NCBI GenBank assembly: GCA_965278985.1
Contig: OZ257131.1
Location: forward strand, 5,208,001-5,272,000
Source of the DNA: CAISIP01 sp965278985
GTDB taxonomy: Bacteria; Pseudomonadota; Gammaproteobacteria; Burkholderiales; Burkholderiaceae_C
Length of the DNA: 64,000 bases
Reading direction: 5' to 3'
Each line of letters begins with the position of its first letter. The stretch's first letter is position 1. The notes under the pieces are model-generated. The model did no database searches, was not told the origin of the DNA, and saw nothing but the letters and a program-made list of their open reading frames with translations. Positions 53,283 through 62,370 of the stretch are shown here, in pieces. The position numbers were made by a program, and so were the translations under genes.

Positions 53283-55253
53283 ATGGCGCTCTCCACCCCC
53301 TTCCACAAGATCCTGGTCGCCAACCGCGGCGAGATCGCCCTGCGCGTGATGCGCAGCGCCCGCGCGCTGGGCTACCAAACCGTGGCCGTGTACTCCACGG
53401 CCGACGCGCGGGCGCGCCATGTATTCGAGGCGGACCAAGCCGTGTGCATCGGCGAGCCGCTGCCTGCGCAGTCCTACCTGCGCATAGCCGCCATCCTGGA
53501 GGCTGCGCGCAAGACAGGTGCCGACGCGGTGCACCCGGGCTACGGCTTCCTAGCAGAAAACGAGGACTTCGCGCAGGCCTGCCGCGACGCGGGCCTGGTG
53601 TTCATCGGCCCGTCGCCGGAGGCCATCCGCGCCATGGGCGACAAGGCCGGTGCCAAAAAGCTGATGCAGCAGGCGGGCGTGCCCTGTATCCCGGGCTACC
53701 AGGGCGAGGACCAGAGCGCTGCACGCCTCGCACAGGAGGCACAGGCCATCGGTTACCCCGTGATGATCAAGGCCACCGCCGGTGGGGGTGGACGCGGCAT
53801 GCGCCTGGTCACGCAGGCTGCCGACTTCGAGTCCGCGTTGGCCAGCGCCCAGTCCGAGGCGCGCAACGCCTTCGGCGACGCCACTGTGATCCTGGAACGC
53901 GCCGTGCACCAGCCGCGCCACATCGAGATCCAGGTCTTCGCCGACCGGCACGGCAACGCCATCCACCTGGGCGAGCGCGACTGCTCGGTGCAGCGCCGCC
54001 ACCAGAAGGTGATCGAGGAGGCGCCGTCACCGGCCGTGTCCCCCGAACTGCGCGCACGCATGGGCGCCACGGCCGTGGCGGCGGTGAAAGCCATCGCGTA
54101 CGAAGGCGCGGGCACGCTGGAGTTTTTGCTCGATGCGCAAGGCAACTACTTCTTCATGGAGATGAACACCCGCCTGCAGGTGGAGCACCCCGTGACCGAG
54201 GCCATCACCGGGCTGGACCTGGTGGAGTGGCAACTGCGCGTGGCCGGCGGCGAGCCATTGCCGCTGCAGCAGGACCAGCTGCGCTTCGAAGGCCATGCCA
54301 TCGAGGTGCGCCTGTGCGCCGAGGACGCGGAGCGAGGCTTCATGCCGCAAAGTGGCCAGATGATGGCCTGGCGCATGCCCGCGGACCTGCGCGTGGAGCA
54401 TGCATTGGAAGACGGCGCCACCGTGCCTCCGTATTACGACTCCATGATCGCGAAGCTCATCGCCCACGGCCGCACGCGCGACGAGGCGCGGCGCAAGCTG
54501 ATGCGCGGCTTGCAGCAGGCGGTGGCGCTGGGGGTCACCACCAACCAGCATTTCCTGGCGCGTTGCCTGGCGCATCCGGTGTTCGCACAGGGCGGCGCCA
54601 CCACGGCCTTCGTCGCCGAGCAGCAAGAGGCGCTGCTGGCGCCCGATGCCGCGTTGCAGGCCTCGGCCACCGCGCTGGCCGCGTGGCTGCTCAGCGCCAC
54701 GGCCGAGGGTGCACCACAGCCCGCCCAGGCCGCCGTGCTGGCGCATGCCCTGCCCGTGGGCCTGCGCTTCCTGCGCGATGGCCAGCGCCAGGTGGCGACG
54801 CTCACCCAGCAGGCGCTTGGTCGCTTCGACGTGGTGGCGGGTGATGCACGGCATGCCGTGGAAGTGGTGGCCCGCGATGCATCGTCCGCACGCGTTGTGC
54901 TCGATGGCGTCATGGAATCGGTGCACTTCCACCGCGCAGGCCCGCAACTCTGGCTGCAGTACCGTGGCCGCAGCTTCGCCGTGCAGGACCTGTTGGGCCA
55001 GCCCGCCGAGCGGCAGGGCACTGCGGGCGGCGACGGCCGGCTGCGCGCCTCCATGAACGGCCGCGTGGTCGCCCTGGCCGTGACCGTGGGCGACACGGTG
55101 CGGGCCGGCCAGCCGCTGCTGACGTTGGAGGCCATGAAGATGGAGCATGTGCATACAGCGCCCATCGCGGGCACCGTGGCGGCGCTGCACGTGGGTGTGG
55201 GGGACCAGGTGCAGGCGCGGCGGGTGGTGGCGGAGATCACCGCGCCGGGGTAG
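53283..55253 (+). CDS. atuF: Geranyl-CoA carboxylase alpha subunit (biotin carboxylase + biotin carrier)
   Basis: A 656-residue biotin-dependent subunit. The N-terminal biotin carboxylase domain begins KILVANRGEIALRVMRSARA; the ATP-grasp part has KATAGGGGRGMRLV and FMEMNTRLQVEHPVTE. A linker domain follows, then a biotinyl domain whose acceptor lysine is in LEAMKMEH near residue 620. BirA (15830-16654) would biotinylate it. A methylcrotonyl-CoA carboxylase alpha subunit is the alternative; the atuA, atuC and atuD neighbours favour the geranyl-CoA role. Confidence 0.88.
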   Translation: MALSTPFHKILVANRGEIALRVMRSARALGYQTVAVYSTADARARHVFEADQAVCIGEPLPAQSYLRIAAILEAARKTGADAVHPGYGFLAENEDFAQACRDAGLVFIGPSPEAIRAMGDKAGAKKLMQQAGVPCIPGYQGEDQSAARLAQEAQAIGYPVMIKATAGGGGRGMRLVTQAADFESALASAQSEARNAFGDATVILERAVHQPRHIEIQVFADRHGNAIHLGERDCSVQRRHQKVIEEAPSPAVSPELRARMGATAVAAVKAIAYEGAGTLEFLLDAQGNYFFMEMNTRLQVEHPVTEAITGLDLVEWQLRVAGGEPLPLQQDQLRFEGHAIEVRLCAEDAERGFMPQSGQMMAWRMPADLRVEHALEDGATVPPYYDSMIAKLIAHGRTRDEARRKLMRGLQQAVALGVTTNQHFLARCLAHPVFAQGGATTAFVAEQQEALLAPDAALQASATALAAWLLSATAEGAPQPAQAAVLAHALPVGLRFLRDGQRQVATLTQQALGRFDVVAGDARHAVEVVARDASSARVVLDGVMESVHFHRAGPQLWLQYRGRSFAVQDLLGQPAERQGTAGGDGRLRASMNGRVVALAVTVGDTVRAGQPLLTLEAMKMEHVHTAPIAGTVAALHVGVGDQVQARRVVAEITAPG

Positions 55254-55319
55254 TCAGTGTAGTTACTGCGATGAGGCCGCGAAGGCCATCGTTTAAGGAA
55301 TGAAAGGTGAAGTCTGAAG

Positions 55320-56372
55320 ATGCTGACGCAAACATACGAGGCTCTAAAGCCAACGAGGCACGAGAAGATTTATGACTTGGTAAAGGCCGCAGGCGTGGAT
55401 GTCGCTCTTTGGGAAAAGAGTGTCGTGGACAACCGAACGCTGAACCCATACAGCAACAGCTATCGCAACTCGCAATGGACCTTCGGTGGCGGCGATGAAC
55501 CACTCGTAGCCTGCATCTGGTGGCGTGAGATTGCCATCAACGATATAGGACTTGTTCGAGAAGGAAGCTCCAAGGGCGATGTGGAGCGTATGGGCAACAT
55601 CCTCGCGGTGAAGGGCAAAGACCCGAGTATTGCGATGAAGCTGCGCAACAAAATCACCAAAGCTCAGCAATTTGACCGGCTAGTCTCTGAGGCCTACAGA
55701 AGGCGCAAGCCTGTCAGGACCGCCATCTTGGACGGCAAGCTCTCCGTGGATGATGAGTCGGACCCCTCGTCCGCAGAAGCTAGGGAGCTAGACCCTCTCG
55801 AATGGTTCGTGCATGAGTACGACCCTTTCAGTGGTCATTACCTCATGGTGCGCAATGTCCCGATGCCACCAAGAACGGCCCCAGACCCATTTGACGGTGC
55901 TGAAGACCCAGCAGATGACAAAGCATTCCAAGCGTTCTTGAACAACTCCCCCTTCAGCGACACCGAGAAGGATGCCGTCATCAAGACGCGTGTGGGACAA
56001 GGCTACTTCAGGGACCACCTACTGAAACGATGGGCAGGTTGTAGTGTCACAAAAGTCACTGAGCAATCCATCTTGATCGCTTCTCACATCATGCCTTGGA
56101 AGGACTGCACCACCAGAGCAGACCGACTGAGCCCAGACAATGGACTATTGCTGTCGCCAACACTTGACAAGCTCTTTGATCGCGGTCTCATCTCGTTTGA
56201 TGAGAACAACCGCTACACGATTCTTATCAGCAAGAAGCTTGGGGCGTTTCAGGCGAGTGAGATGCACCTTCAGAACCAAAAGATTCATTCACACAGTCAC
56301 GAGGGCATGAGGCCCTACATGAAGTACCACCGCGAAAACGTGTTCATAGACAACATCGTCAAGACTACATAG
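55320..56372 (+). CDS. HNH endonuclease-domain protein
   Basis: A 350-residue protein. The last 140 residues carry an HNH_2-type nuclease domain: RVGQGYFRDHLLKRWAGCSV, then ILIASHIMPWKDC, then DNGLLLSPTLDKLFDRGLIS, with the catalytic His in SHI and the Asn/His-like positions downstream. The first 200 residues match no family I recognise. Base composition is clearly lower in GC than the flanks (31 of 60 GC in 56281-56340), which points to horizontal origin. No methyltransferase is adjacent. It may be a solitary defence or mobile-DNA nuclease; function uncertain. Confidence 0.8.
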   Translation: MLTQTYEALKPTRHEKIYDLVKAAGVDVALWEKSVVDNRTLNPYSNSYRNSQWTFGGGDEPLVACIWWREIAINDIGLVREGSSKGDVERMGNILAVKGKDPSIAMKLRNKITKAQQFDRLVSEAYRRRKPVRTAILDGKLSVDDESDPSSAEARELDPLEWFVHEYDPFSGHYLMVRNVPMPPRTAPDPFDGAEDPADDKAFQAFLNNSPFSDTEKDAVIKTRVGQGYFRDHLLKRWAGCSVTKVTEQSILIASHIMPWKDCTTRADRLSPDNGLLLSPTLDKLFDRGLISFDENNRYTILISKKLGAFQASEMHLQNQKIHSHSHEGMRPYMKYHRENVFIDNIVKTT

Positions 56373-57192
56373 CAATGATTCCCTGACTCGCAGTTGCTTC
56401 GCTGCTTGTGATCCTAGCCCCGGTAGCGATAGCGCTCTCGCAGCACCTGGGGTGGCAGCTCCGGAGTGTCAGTTATGGGCTATGCAGCACTACGTGGTCT
56501 TCTCGAAAAGCAGTCTTCCCGTGGACCCTGACGCCCGCGATGACTGTGAATCGCCTAACCAGTCGTTCTGCTGCCGAAGCAATATATGGCGCAGTGACAG
56601 CTATGTTGTCGAGGCCGAGCCTTCGACACGACTAGCTCAATGACGGCAACCTCTGTACTGTAGCCGCCCATTTTTGGGGCGAGAGAGAGCACCTGGCGCG
56701 GTGCCCCCTGGGCTTCGGCGCGATCCACCACATGACGGCGCGCGAGTACGGGTGCGCCGGTTGATCGTTGACCAGCACTTCTCCGCGACAGAGCCTCTGG
56801 CTCCATCGAGGTAGCGCGAACACCGATGTGCGCGTGCGTTGAAAATGCCGGGTCCCGAATTTCCAGCGCATCGCGTGCAACCCGTGACGCGATCAGCATC
56901 AGCATTCGTCGGCTTACTCGCCAAGCTCCCCAAGGTGGTGGGCTGGGGTTTGCGGGCGCAGGCCCCAGTCGCGGCTGTGACCCAGCCCGCCTGATCGGGA
57001 AGCTCTTCGCGCCAGCCACCATGGCGCGCTGTTGGGCTGGTCCGCGAGCGTGGGCCGGAGAACGCAAACCACTGCCCACCGCCTTTGCCAGTGCGCCCCG
57101 CATGTCCGTGGCAACTGCCTACGTGACGGGCCGCAAAAACGCGAAGCGGAGCAATGGGCATCGATGCCGGCATGCACCGATAAATCCCTCCG
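56373..57192. other. Region without a supported gene, probably remnant DNA
   Basis: About 820 bases follow the nuclease gene in which several overlapping frames are open, but none has a ribosome binding site, plausible codon pattern or recognisable family. The minus-strand frames across 56555-57362 end in Arg/Pro/Gly-rich nonsense-like sequence. The stretch together with the HNH gene separates the terpene locus from the ammonium-sensor gene and looks like the residue of an insertion. No terminal inverted repeats or target-site duplications could be recognised by eye. Confidence 0.5.
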
Positions 57193-57209
57193 CGCACCCA
57201 ATTGGTGTG
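57193..57209 (+). promoter_or_regulatory. Candidate NtrC binding site upstream of the Amt fusion gene
   Basis: GCACC-CAATT-GGTG with one following mismatch agrees with the NtrC consensus TGCACC-N5-GGTGCA at nine of the ten core positions. It lies about 60 bases upstream of a candidate sigma-54 promoter. A further GCACC half-site occurs near 57174. Confidence 0.55.
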
Positions 57210-57268
57210 CCCTGACGGCTGCCAACGCCCGACATTGCCTCGACCCCTCACGCATGCACACGAAATCG

Positions 57269-57283
57269 GGAATGCAATTTGCT
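57269..57283 (+). promoter_or_regulatory. Candidate sigma-54 promoter of the Amt fusion gene
   Basis: GG (57269-57270), ten bases, then GC (57281-57282), with a perfect TTGCT -12 element and a partial -24 element GGAATG. Transcription would begin near 57293, about 79 bases before the ATG. The NtrC-like site upstream and the ammonium-sensing product make nitrogen control plausible. Confidence 0.55.
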
Positions 57284-57371
57284 TCCAGGCTGGTACTCCC
57301 TCCCTGAGAAGAAAAATGCCTGCTCGTGCTTTCCCTTCGCCTGGCAACGGTATGCCGCACAAAGGCCACCC

Positions 57372-60300
57372 ATGACCGCCGCCGCACCCCTGGACCTGCT
57401 ATGGGTCCTGATCTGCTCGGCCCTGGTCTTCTCCATGCAGGCCGGTTTCCTGTGCCTGGAGTCGGGGCTCACGCGCAACAAGAACTCCATCAACGTCGCG
57501 GTCAAGAACGTGGCGGACTTCGCCATCGCCACCGTGGTGTTCTGGCTGGTGGGTTTCGGCCTGATGTTCGGCGGTTCGTGGGGTGGCTGGGTCGGGGTGT
57601 CGCATTTCGGGCTGTTCGAGCAACTCGACTTCCATGCGCCGCTGATGACCTTCGTGCTGTTCCAGCTGATGTTCTGCGCCACCTCGGCCACCATCGTCTC
57701 GGGCGCGGTGGCCGAGCGCATGCGCTTTTCCACCTATGTGGCCGTCACCACCGGCGTGGCGGTGCTGATCTACCCGGTCTTCGGGCACTGGGCCTGGGGA
57801 GGGGCGATGGAGGGGTCGCCCACGGGCTGGTTGTCCCGCATGGGGTTTGTCGATTTCGCGGGCTCCTCGGTGGTCCACGGCGTGGGCGGCTGGGTGTCGC
57901 TGGTGGCGGTGGCCACCATCGGCCCGCGGGCAGGGCGCTTCGTGCCGGGCGAGGCGCCGCGCACCATCCCCGCGGGCAACCTGCCGCTGGCCATGCTGGG
58001 CGTGCTGATCCTGTTCTTCGGCTGGTTCGGCTTCAACGGTGGCAGCACGCTGGCACTGGACACGCGGGTGCCCGGCATCCTGGTCAACACGGTGATCGGC
58101 GGCGCGGCCGGCATCGTGGGCGGCATCGCCATCGGCTGGTGGCGCCATGGCTACTGTGAGATCGGCTACCTCATCAACGGTGCGATCGCCGGGCTGGTCG
58201 GCATCACGGCCGGCTGCCATGTGATCTCGCCGCTGGCCGCGCTGGTCATCGGCCTGGTGGCGGCGGGTCTCATGGTGCTGGCGACGGAGCTGCTGACGGC
58301 GCTGCGCATCGACGACGCCGTGGGCGCCATTCCCGCGCACCTGCTGCCGGGCATCTGGGGCACGATGTGCGTGGGCTTCTTCGGCAACCTGGAGCGCATC
58401 GGCAACGGCAACACGCGGCTGGAGCAGATCGGTGTGCAGCTGCTGGGCGTGGTGGCCTGCGGGCTGTGGGCCTGCCTGGCGGCGTGGCTGCTGCTGCGCG
58501 TGGTGGGCCGCTTCGGCCCGCTGCGCGTGCGGCCCGAGGACGAGCACATGGGCCTGAACATCTCCGAGCACGGCACGCGCACCGAGCTCATCGACCTGGT
58601 CGATGCCATGGAATCCCACCGCGCCAGCGGCGACCTGCTGCAGCGCGTGCCGGTGGAGCCCTTCACCGAGGTGGGGCAGGTGGCCTCGGCCTACAACCGC
58701 GTCATCGGCGCGCTGGAGGCGGCCACGGACCAGACGCGCGCCATCGTGCGCGACATCCGCGACGGCATCGTCACCTTCACGCGCGAGGGCATCCTGACCA
58801 GCCTGAACCCCGGTGCTGAGAAACTGTTCCAGCTCAGTGCCGACGCGATGGTGGGCCGGCCTTTCCAAGCGCTGCTGCAGCAGGCCGGCTACAGCGGTGC
58901 GGCCTCGCACGACGACCTGTGCCGCCCCGGGGCCAAGCTCGAGCTGCGCATGGCGCGGCCCGGTGCGCAGCGCGTGGTCTACGAGATATCGGTCAGCGAG
59001 AACCGCGTGGGCCCCGAGCTGCGCTTCACCGGCACCGTGCGCGACATCTCCGAGCGCAAGCACTTCGAGACCCAGCTGCACCGCGAGCGTGACCTGGCGC
59101 AGGTGACGCTGGCCTCCATCGGCGACGGCGTGATCACCACCGACGAGGCCGGCATCATCCAGTACATGAACCCCGTGGCCGAGCGCCTCACGGGCTGGCC
59201 GGCAAGCCAGGCCACGGGGCGTTCCATCGGAGAGGTCTACCGCCTGCAGGACGCCAAGACCGGCGAGCCGCTGCCGGTGCCCGTGCGCGGCGTGCTGGCG
59301 CGCGGGCAGGTGGTGTCGCGCCTGGACCATGCGCTGCTGGTGCGCCGCGACGATGCAGCCATTCCCGTGCAGGACACGGCCGCGCCCATCCGCTCGCGCG
59401 AAGGCTTCCTGATCGGTGCCGTGCTGGTGTTCCATGACGTCACGGTCACGCTGAACCTGGCGCAGGAGCTGCAGCACCAGGCCAGCCACGATGCGCTCAC
59501 CGGCATCCCCAACCGCCGCGAGTTCGAGCGCCGCCTGGGTGACCTGCTGGACCACCCGCGCGACGGGGCGCAGACCCATGTGGTGTGCTTTCTGGACCTG
59601 GACCAGTTCAAGGTGGTCAACGACACCAGCGGCCATGTGGCGGGCGACGAGTTGCTGCGCCAGGTGGCCACGCTGATCCGCAGCCACCTGCGTGCGTCTG
59701 ACACGCTGGCGCGGCTGGGCGGCGACGAGTTCGGGTTGATCCTGGAGTCCTGCCCCATGCACCGCGCGATCACGCTGGCCGAGGCCATCCGCGAGGACGT
59801 GGCGGACTTCCGCTTTGCCTGGGAGGGCCAGTCCTTCTCCATCGGCGTGTCCATCGGCCTGGTGCCGGTGCTGGGCACCGACCGGGACCTGGGTGCCGTG
59901 TTGTCCACGGCCGATGCCGCCTGTTACGCCGCCAAGGACGAGGGCCGCAACCGCATCCACGTCTACCAGATGGACGACGACACGCTGCAGCACCAGCAGG
60001 GCCAGATGCAGTGGGTCACGCGGCTGCAGAACGCGCTGGACGAGGACCGGCTGCGCCTGTACGTGCAGCCCATCGTGCCGCTGCCTTCGGGTGTGGACCG
60101 CCTGCCGCATTTCGAGATCCTGGTGCGGCTGGAAGAGGCGGGCCGCATCATCGCGCCCGGCAGCTTTTTGCCCGCCGCCGAGCGCTACGGCCTGATGCCG
60201 CGCGTGGACCAGTGGGTGGTCAACAACACGCTGGCCTGGATCGGTGACCGTGTGCGCCGCGACGGTGTGTTGCCCGGCGTCTACAGCATCAACCTCTCGG

Positions 60301-60776
60301 GCGCCTCGTTGTCGGACGAGCGTTTCCGCCAGACGCTGCGCGACACGCTGGAGCGGCTGCAGCTACCTGCGGGCGCGGTGTGTTTCGAGATCACCGAGAC
60401 CTCGGCCGTGGCCAACCTCAGCAAGGTGGTGCCCTTCATCCGCGAGGTGAAGCAGCTGGGCTGCTCCTTCGCGCTGGACGACTTCGGCAGCGGGCTGTCG
60501 TCCTTCGCGTACCTGAAGAACCTGCCGGTGGATTTCCTCAAGATCGACGGCAGCTTCATCAAGGACATCGAACACGACCCCATCGACATGGCCATGGTGC
60601 AGGCCATCAACGCCATCGGGCATGTGATGGGCCTGAAGACCATTGCCGAATACGTGGCCACCGAGGGCATCCTGCGCCGCGTGGAAGAGATCGGCATCGA
60701 CTATGCGCAGGGTTACCACCTGGGCGCGCCGCAGCCCCTGCTGGAGCTGGGCGCGGTGCGCATGATGCCGCGTTAG
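57372..60776 (+). CDS. Ammonium transporter/sensor fused to PAS-GGDEF-EAL (Amt-type c-di-GMP enzyme)
   Basis: A 1134-residue protein. Residues 1 to about 400 form an Amt domain with 11 membrane helices; the twin histidines are kept in GSSVVHGVGGW and IPAHLLPGIWGT. Next come two PAS-like domains (about 455-690), a GGDEF domain with LGGDEF at 783-787 and an I-site RASD five residues upstream, and an EAL domain in which the signature reads EIL (Glu915) while DDFGSGLSSFAYLKNLPVDF and LKIDGSFI are intact. It probably senses ammonium and makes or degrades cyclic di-GMP. The ATG at 57372 has AAAGG upstream. Candidate NtrC and sigma-54 sites precede it. Confidence 0.93.
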   Translation: MTAAAPLDLLWVLICSALVFSMQAGFLCLESGLTRNKNSINVAVKNVADFAIATVVFWLVGFGLMFGGSWGGWVGVSHFGLFEQLDFHAPLMTFVLFQLMFCATSATIVSGAVAERMRFSTYVAVTTGVAVLIYPVFGHWAWGGAMEGSPTGWLSRMGFVDFAGSSVVHGVGGWVSLVAVATIGPRAGRFVPGEAPRTIPAGNLPLAMLGVLILFFGWFGFNGGSTLALDTRVPGILVNTVIGGAAGIVGGIAIGWWRHGYCEIGYLINGAIAGLVGITAGCHVISPLAALVIGLVAAGLMVLATELLTALRIDDAVGAIPAHLLPGIWGTMCVGFFGNLERIGNGNTRLEQIGVQLLGVVACGLWACLAAWLLLRVVGRFGPLRVRPEDEHMGLNISEHGTRTELIDLVDAMESHRASGDLLQRVPVEPFTEVGQVASAYNRVIGALEAATDQTRAIVRDIRDGIVTFTREGILTSLNPGAEKLFQLSADAMVGRPFQALLQQAGYSGAASHDDLCRPGAKLELRMARPGAQRVVYEISVSENRVGPELRFTGTVRDISERKHFETQLHRERDLAQVTLASIGDGVITTDEAGIIQYMNPVAERLTGWPASQATGRSIGEVYRLQDAKTGEPLPVPVRGVLARGQVVSRLDHALLVRRDDAAIPVQDTAAPIRSREGFLIGAVLVFHDVTVTLNLAQELQHQASHDALTGIPNRREFERRLGDLLDHPRDGAQTHVVCFLDLDQFKVVNDTSGHVAGDELLRQVATLIRSHLRASDTLARLGGDEFGLILESCPMHRAITLAEAIREDVADFRFAWEGQSFSIGVSIGLVPVLGTDRDLGAVLSTADAACYAAKDEGRNRIHVYQMDDDTLQHQQGQMQWVTRLQNALDEDRLRLYVQPIVPLPSGVDRLPHFEILVRLEEAGRIIAPGSFLPAAERYGLMPRVDQWVVNNTLAWIGDRVRRDGVLPGVYSINLSGASLSDERFRQTLRDTLERLQLPAGAVCFEITETSAVANLSKVVPFIREVKQLGCSFALDDFGSGLSSFAYLKNLPVDFLKIDGSFIKDIEHDPIDMAMVQAINAIGHVMGLKTIAEYVATEGILRRVEEIGIDYAQGYHLGAPQPLLELGAVRMMPR

Positions 60777-61249
60777 CGCTGCTGCCTGCGCCGCAGCAGC
60801 AGGGCCCGCACCATCACCGCCACGACCACGGCGTTGAGCAGCAGGATGGCCGCGCGCAACACCGTGGGGTGCCGTGCAAACTCCAGCAACTCCACGGGCA
60901 GGTACACGGCGCCGCTGAGCGCCGCCAGCACCTCGGCCCAGGCCCGGTTGCGCCACAGGCCATACCCCTCCAGCAAGCGCAGCGCCGCATACAGCGCCGC
61001 GCCGGCTGCCAGCCACAGCAGGCGCGTGTCCGACACATGGGCCGCCGCGTCGAGGAAGATGCGTGGATAACGCGAAGCCGGGTTGAGGTGCGCATGCGTC
61101 ACCAGCCGCTCCGCGATGGCCGGAATGTCACGGTGCAACAGCGACAGCAGGCCTGTACCGGCCAGCAGCACCAGCAGGCCCTTGCAGGCTTCGAAAAATG
61201 CGACCAGGCGGATGGTGCCGCTGGCAGTGGAGGGGGCCGGGTGGGGCAT
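60773..61249 (-). CDS. DUF2127 membrane protein
   Basis: A 158-residue protein with about four hydrophobic segments. TIRLVAFFEACKGLLVLLAGTGLLSLLHRDI at the N-terminus and LLEGYGLWRNRAWAEVLAALSGAVYLPVELLE in the middle are typical of DUF2127. Function unknown. The ATG at 61249 is chosen as it gives the family length; the frame continues upstream without similarity. It converges with the Amt fusion gene, overlapping by four bases, and is divergent from the SdiA-regulated-family gene. Confidence 0.8.
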   Translation of the reverse strand: MPHPAPSTASGTIRLVAFFEACKGLLVLLAGTGLLSLLHRDIPAIAERLVTHAHLNPASRYPRIFLDAAAHVSDTRLLWLAAGAALYAALRLLEGYGLWRNRAWAEVLAALSGAVYLPVELLEFARHPTVLRAAILLLNAVVVAVMVRALLLRRRQQR

Positions 61250-61379
61250 GGAAGGCAGCGGGCGTGGTACGTAGGGCTGCAGTATGCCGGGATGGTCGGA
61301 CGGCCCCCAATGGCCCAGGCTGCCAGGGGTTGGCACGTGGGCGGCATACTCGACCTCCGTCCCTGCGCGCCTCCTTGCT

Positions 61380-62342
61380 GTGTCCTCCTCCCCACCCTTG
61401 CACGACATCGCCCCTGCGCCACCCTCGGCCCGGGCCGTGTTGGCGTGGCGCGGCGTGCGCTGGACGGGCTGGCTGCTGCTCGGCTTGCTCGCATGGGCCA
61501 CGTGGCAGTTCCTGCTGCCCGCGCTGGCCTTCCATGGCCAACGCTTCGGCAGCGGGCAGGCGACGGATGGCCCGCAGGGCCTGGGGCTGTCCGAGTACCG
61601 TGCCACCATCGACGCGTTGCCGGTCAAAGGGCTGGTCCAGAATGCCTCCGGCCTGAGCTTCAACCACGCCAGCGGCACCCTCTTCACGGTGATCAACCGT
61701 CCGCCCCAGGTGGCGGAGATCAGCACCGACGGGCGGCTGCTGCGGCTGATGCCGCTGGAGGGCCTGCGCGATCCCGAGGGCATCACGCACGTGCGCGACG
61801 ACCTGTTCGTGATCGCCGACGAACGCACCAGCCGCCTGCACTGGGTGCGCATTCCGCCAGATGCTCAGACGGTGTCCGTGGCCGAGGGCACGAGCTTCCT
61901 GATGGACCTGGACCCGATCCGCAACCTGGGCTTTGAAGGCGTGTCGTGGGACGACCTGCGCAGCACCCTGTACATCGCCAAGGAGAAATGGCCCCTGCGC
62001 GTGATGACCGTGCGCGGGCTGGACCACCAGGGCCGCCCCTCGGGCGGCAGCCTGGAGGTGGCCGAGTGGAAACCCTCCGGCCTGAGCGCGCTGTTCGTCA
62101 GTGACCTGTCGTCGCTGACCGTGCACGAACCCACCGGCAGCATCCTGTTGCTCAGCGACGAGTCCGCGATGGTGCTGGAATACGCCGCCGACGGCACGCC
62201 CGTGGGCATGCTGCCCCTGTGGCGCGGCTTCCACGGACTGGCCCGCAAAGTGCCGCAACCCGAGGGCCTGGCCGTGGGGCCGGACGGGGCGGTGTATGTG
62301 ATGTCGGAGCCGAATTTGTTCTACCGCTTCGCGCGGCAGTAA
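61380..62342 (+). CDS. SdiA-regulated-domain (beta-propeller-like) membrane-anchored protein
   Basis: A protein of about 320 residues with one N-terminal membrane helix (WTGWLLLGLLAWATWQFLLPALAF) and a periplasmic domain: VQNASGLSFNHASGTLFTVINRPPQVAEIS, DPEGITHVRDDLFVIADE, and QPEGLAVGPDGAVYVMSEPN. These blade-like repeats match the SdiA-regulated family, thought to form a beta-propeller or phytase-like fold. The start is uncertain: GTG at 61380 is used here, while an ATG at 61284 would add 32 residues that look non-native. Neither has a good ribosome binding site. Substrate unknown. Confidence 0.78.
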   Translation: MSSSPPLHDIAPAPPSARAVLAWRGVRWTGWLLLGLLAWATWQFLLPALAFHGQRFGSGQATDGPQGLGLSEYRATIDALPVKGLVQNASGLSFNHASGTLFTVINRPPQVAEISTDGRLLRLMPLEGLRDPEGITHVRDDLFVIADERTSRLHWVRIPPDAQTVSVAEGTSFLMDLDPIRNLGFEGVSWDDLRSTLYIAKEKWPLRVMTVRGLDHQGRPSGGSLEVAEWKPSGLSALFVSDLSSLTVHEPTGSILLLSDESAMVLEYAADGTPVGMLPLWRGFHGLARKVPQPEGLAVGPDGAVYVMSEPNLFYRFARQ

Positions 62343-62370
62343 GGCCAGCGCTTCGCGGCGCACCGCTCCC

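Noticed and set aside
56555..57362. Minus-strand frames as a possible transposase remnant
   Set aside because: The translations show no DDE or integrase motif, and no terminal repeats were found; kept only as unexplained remnant DNA.
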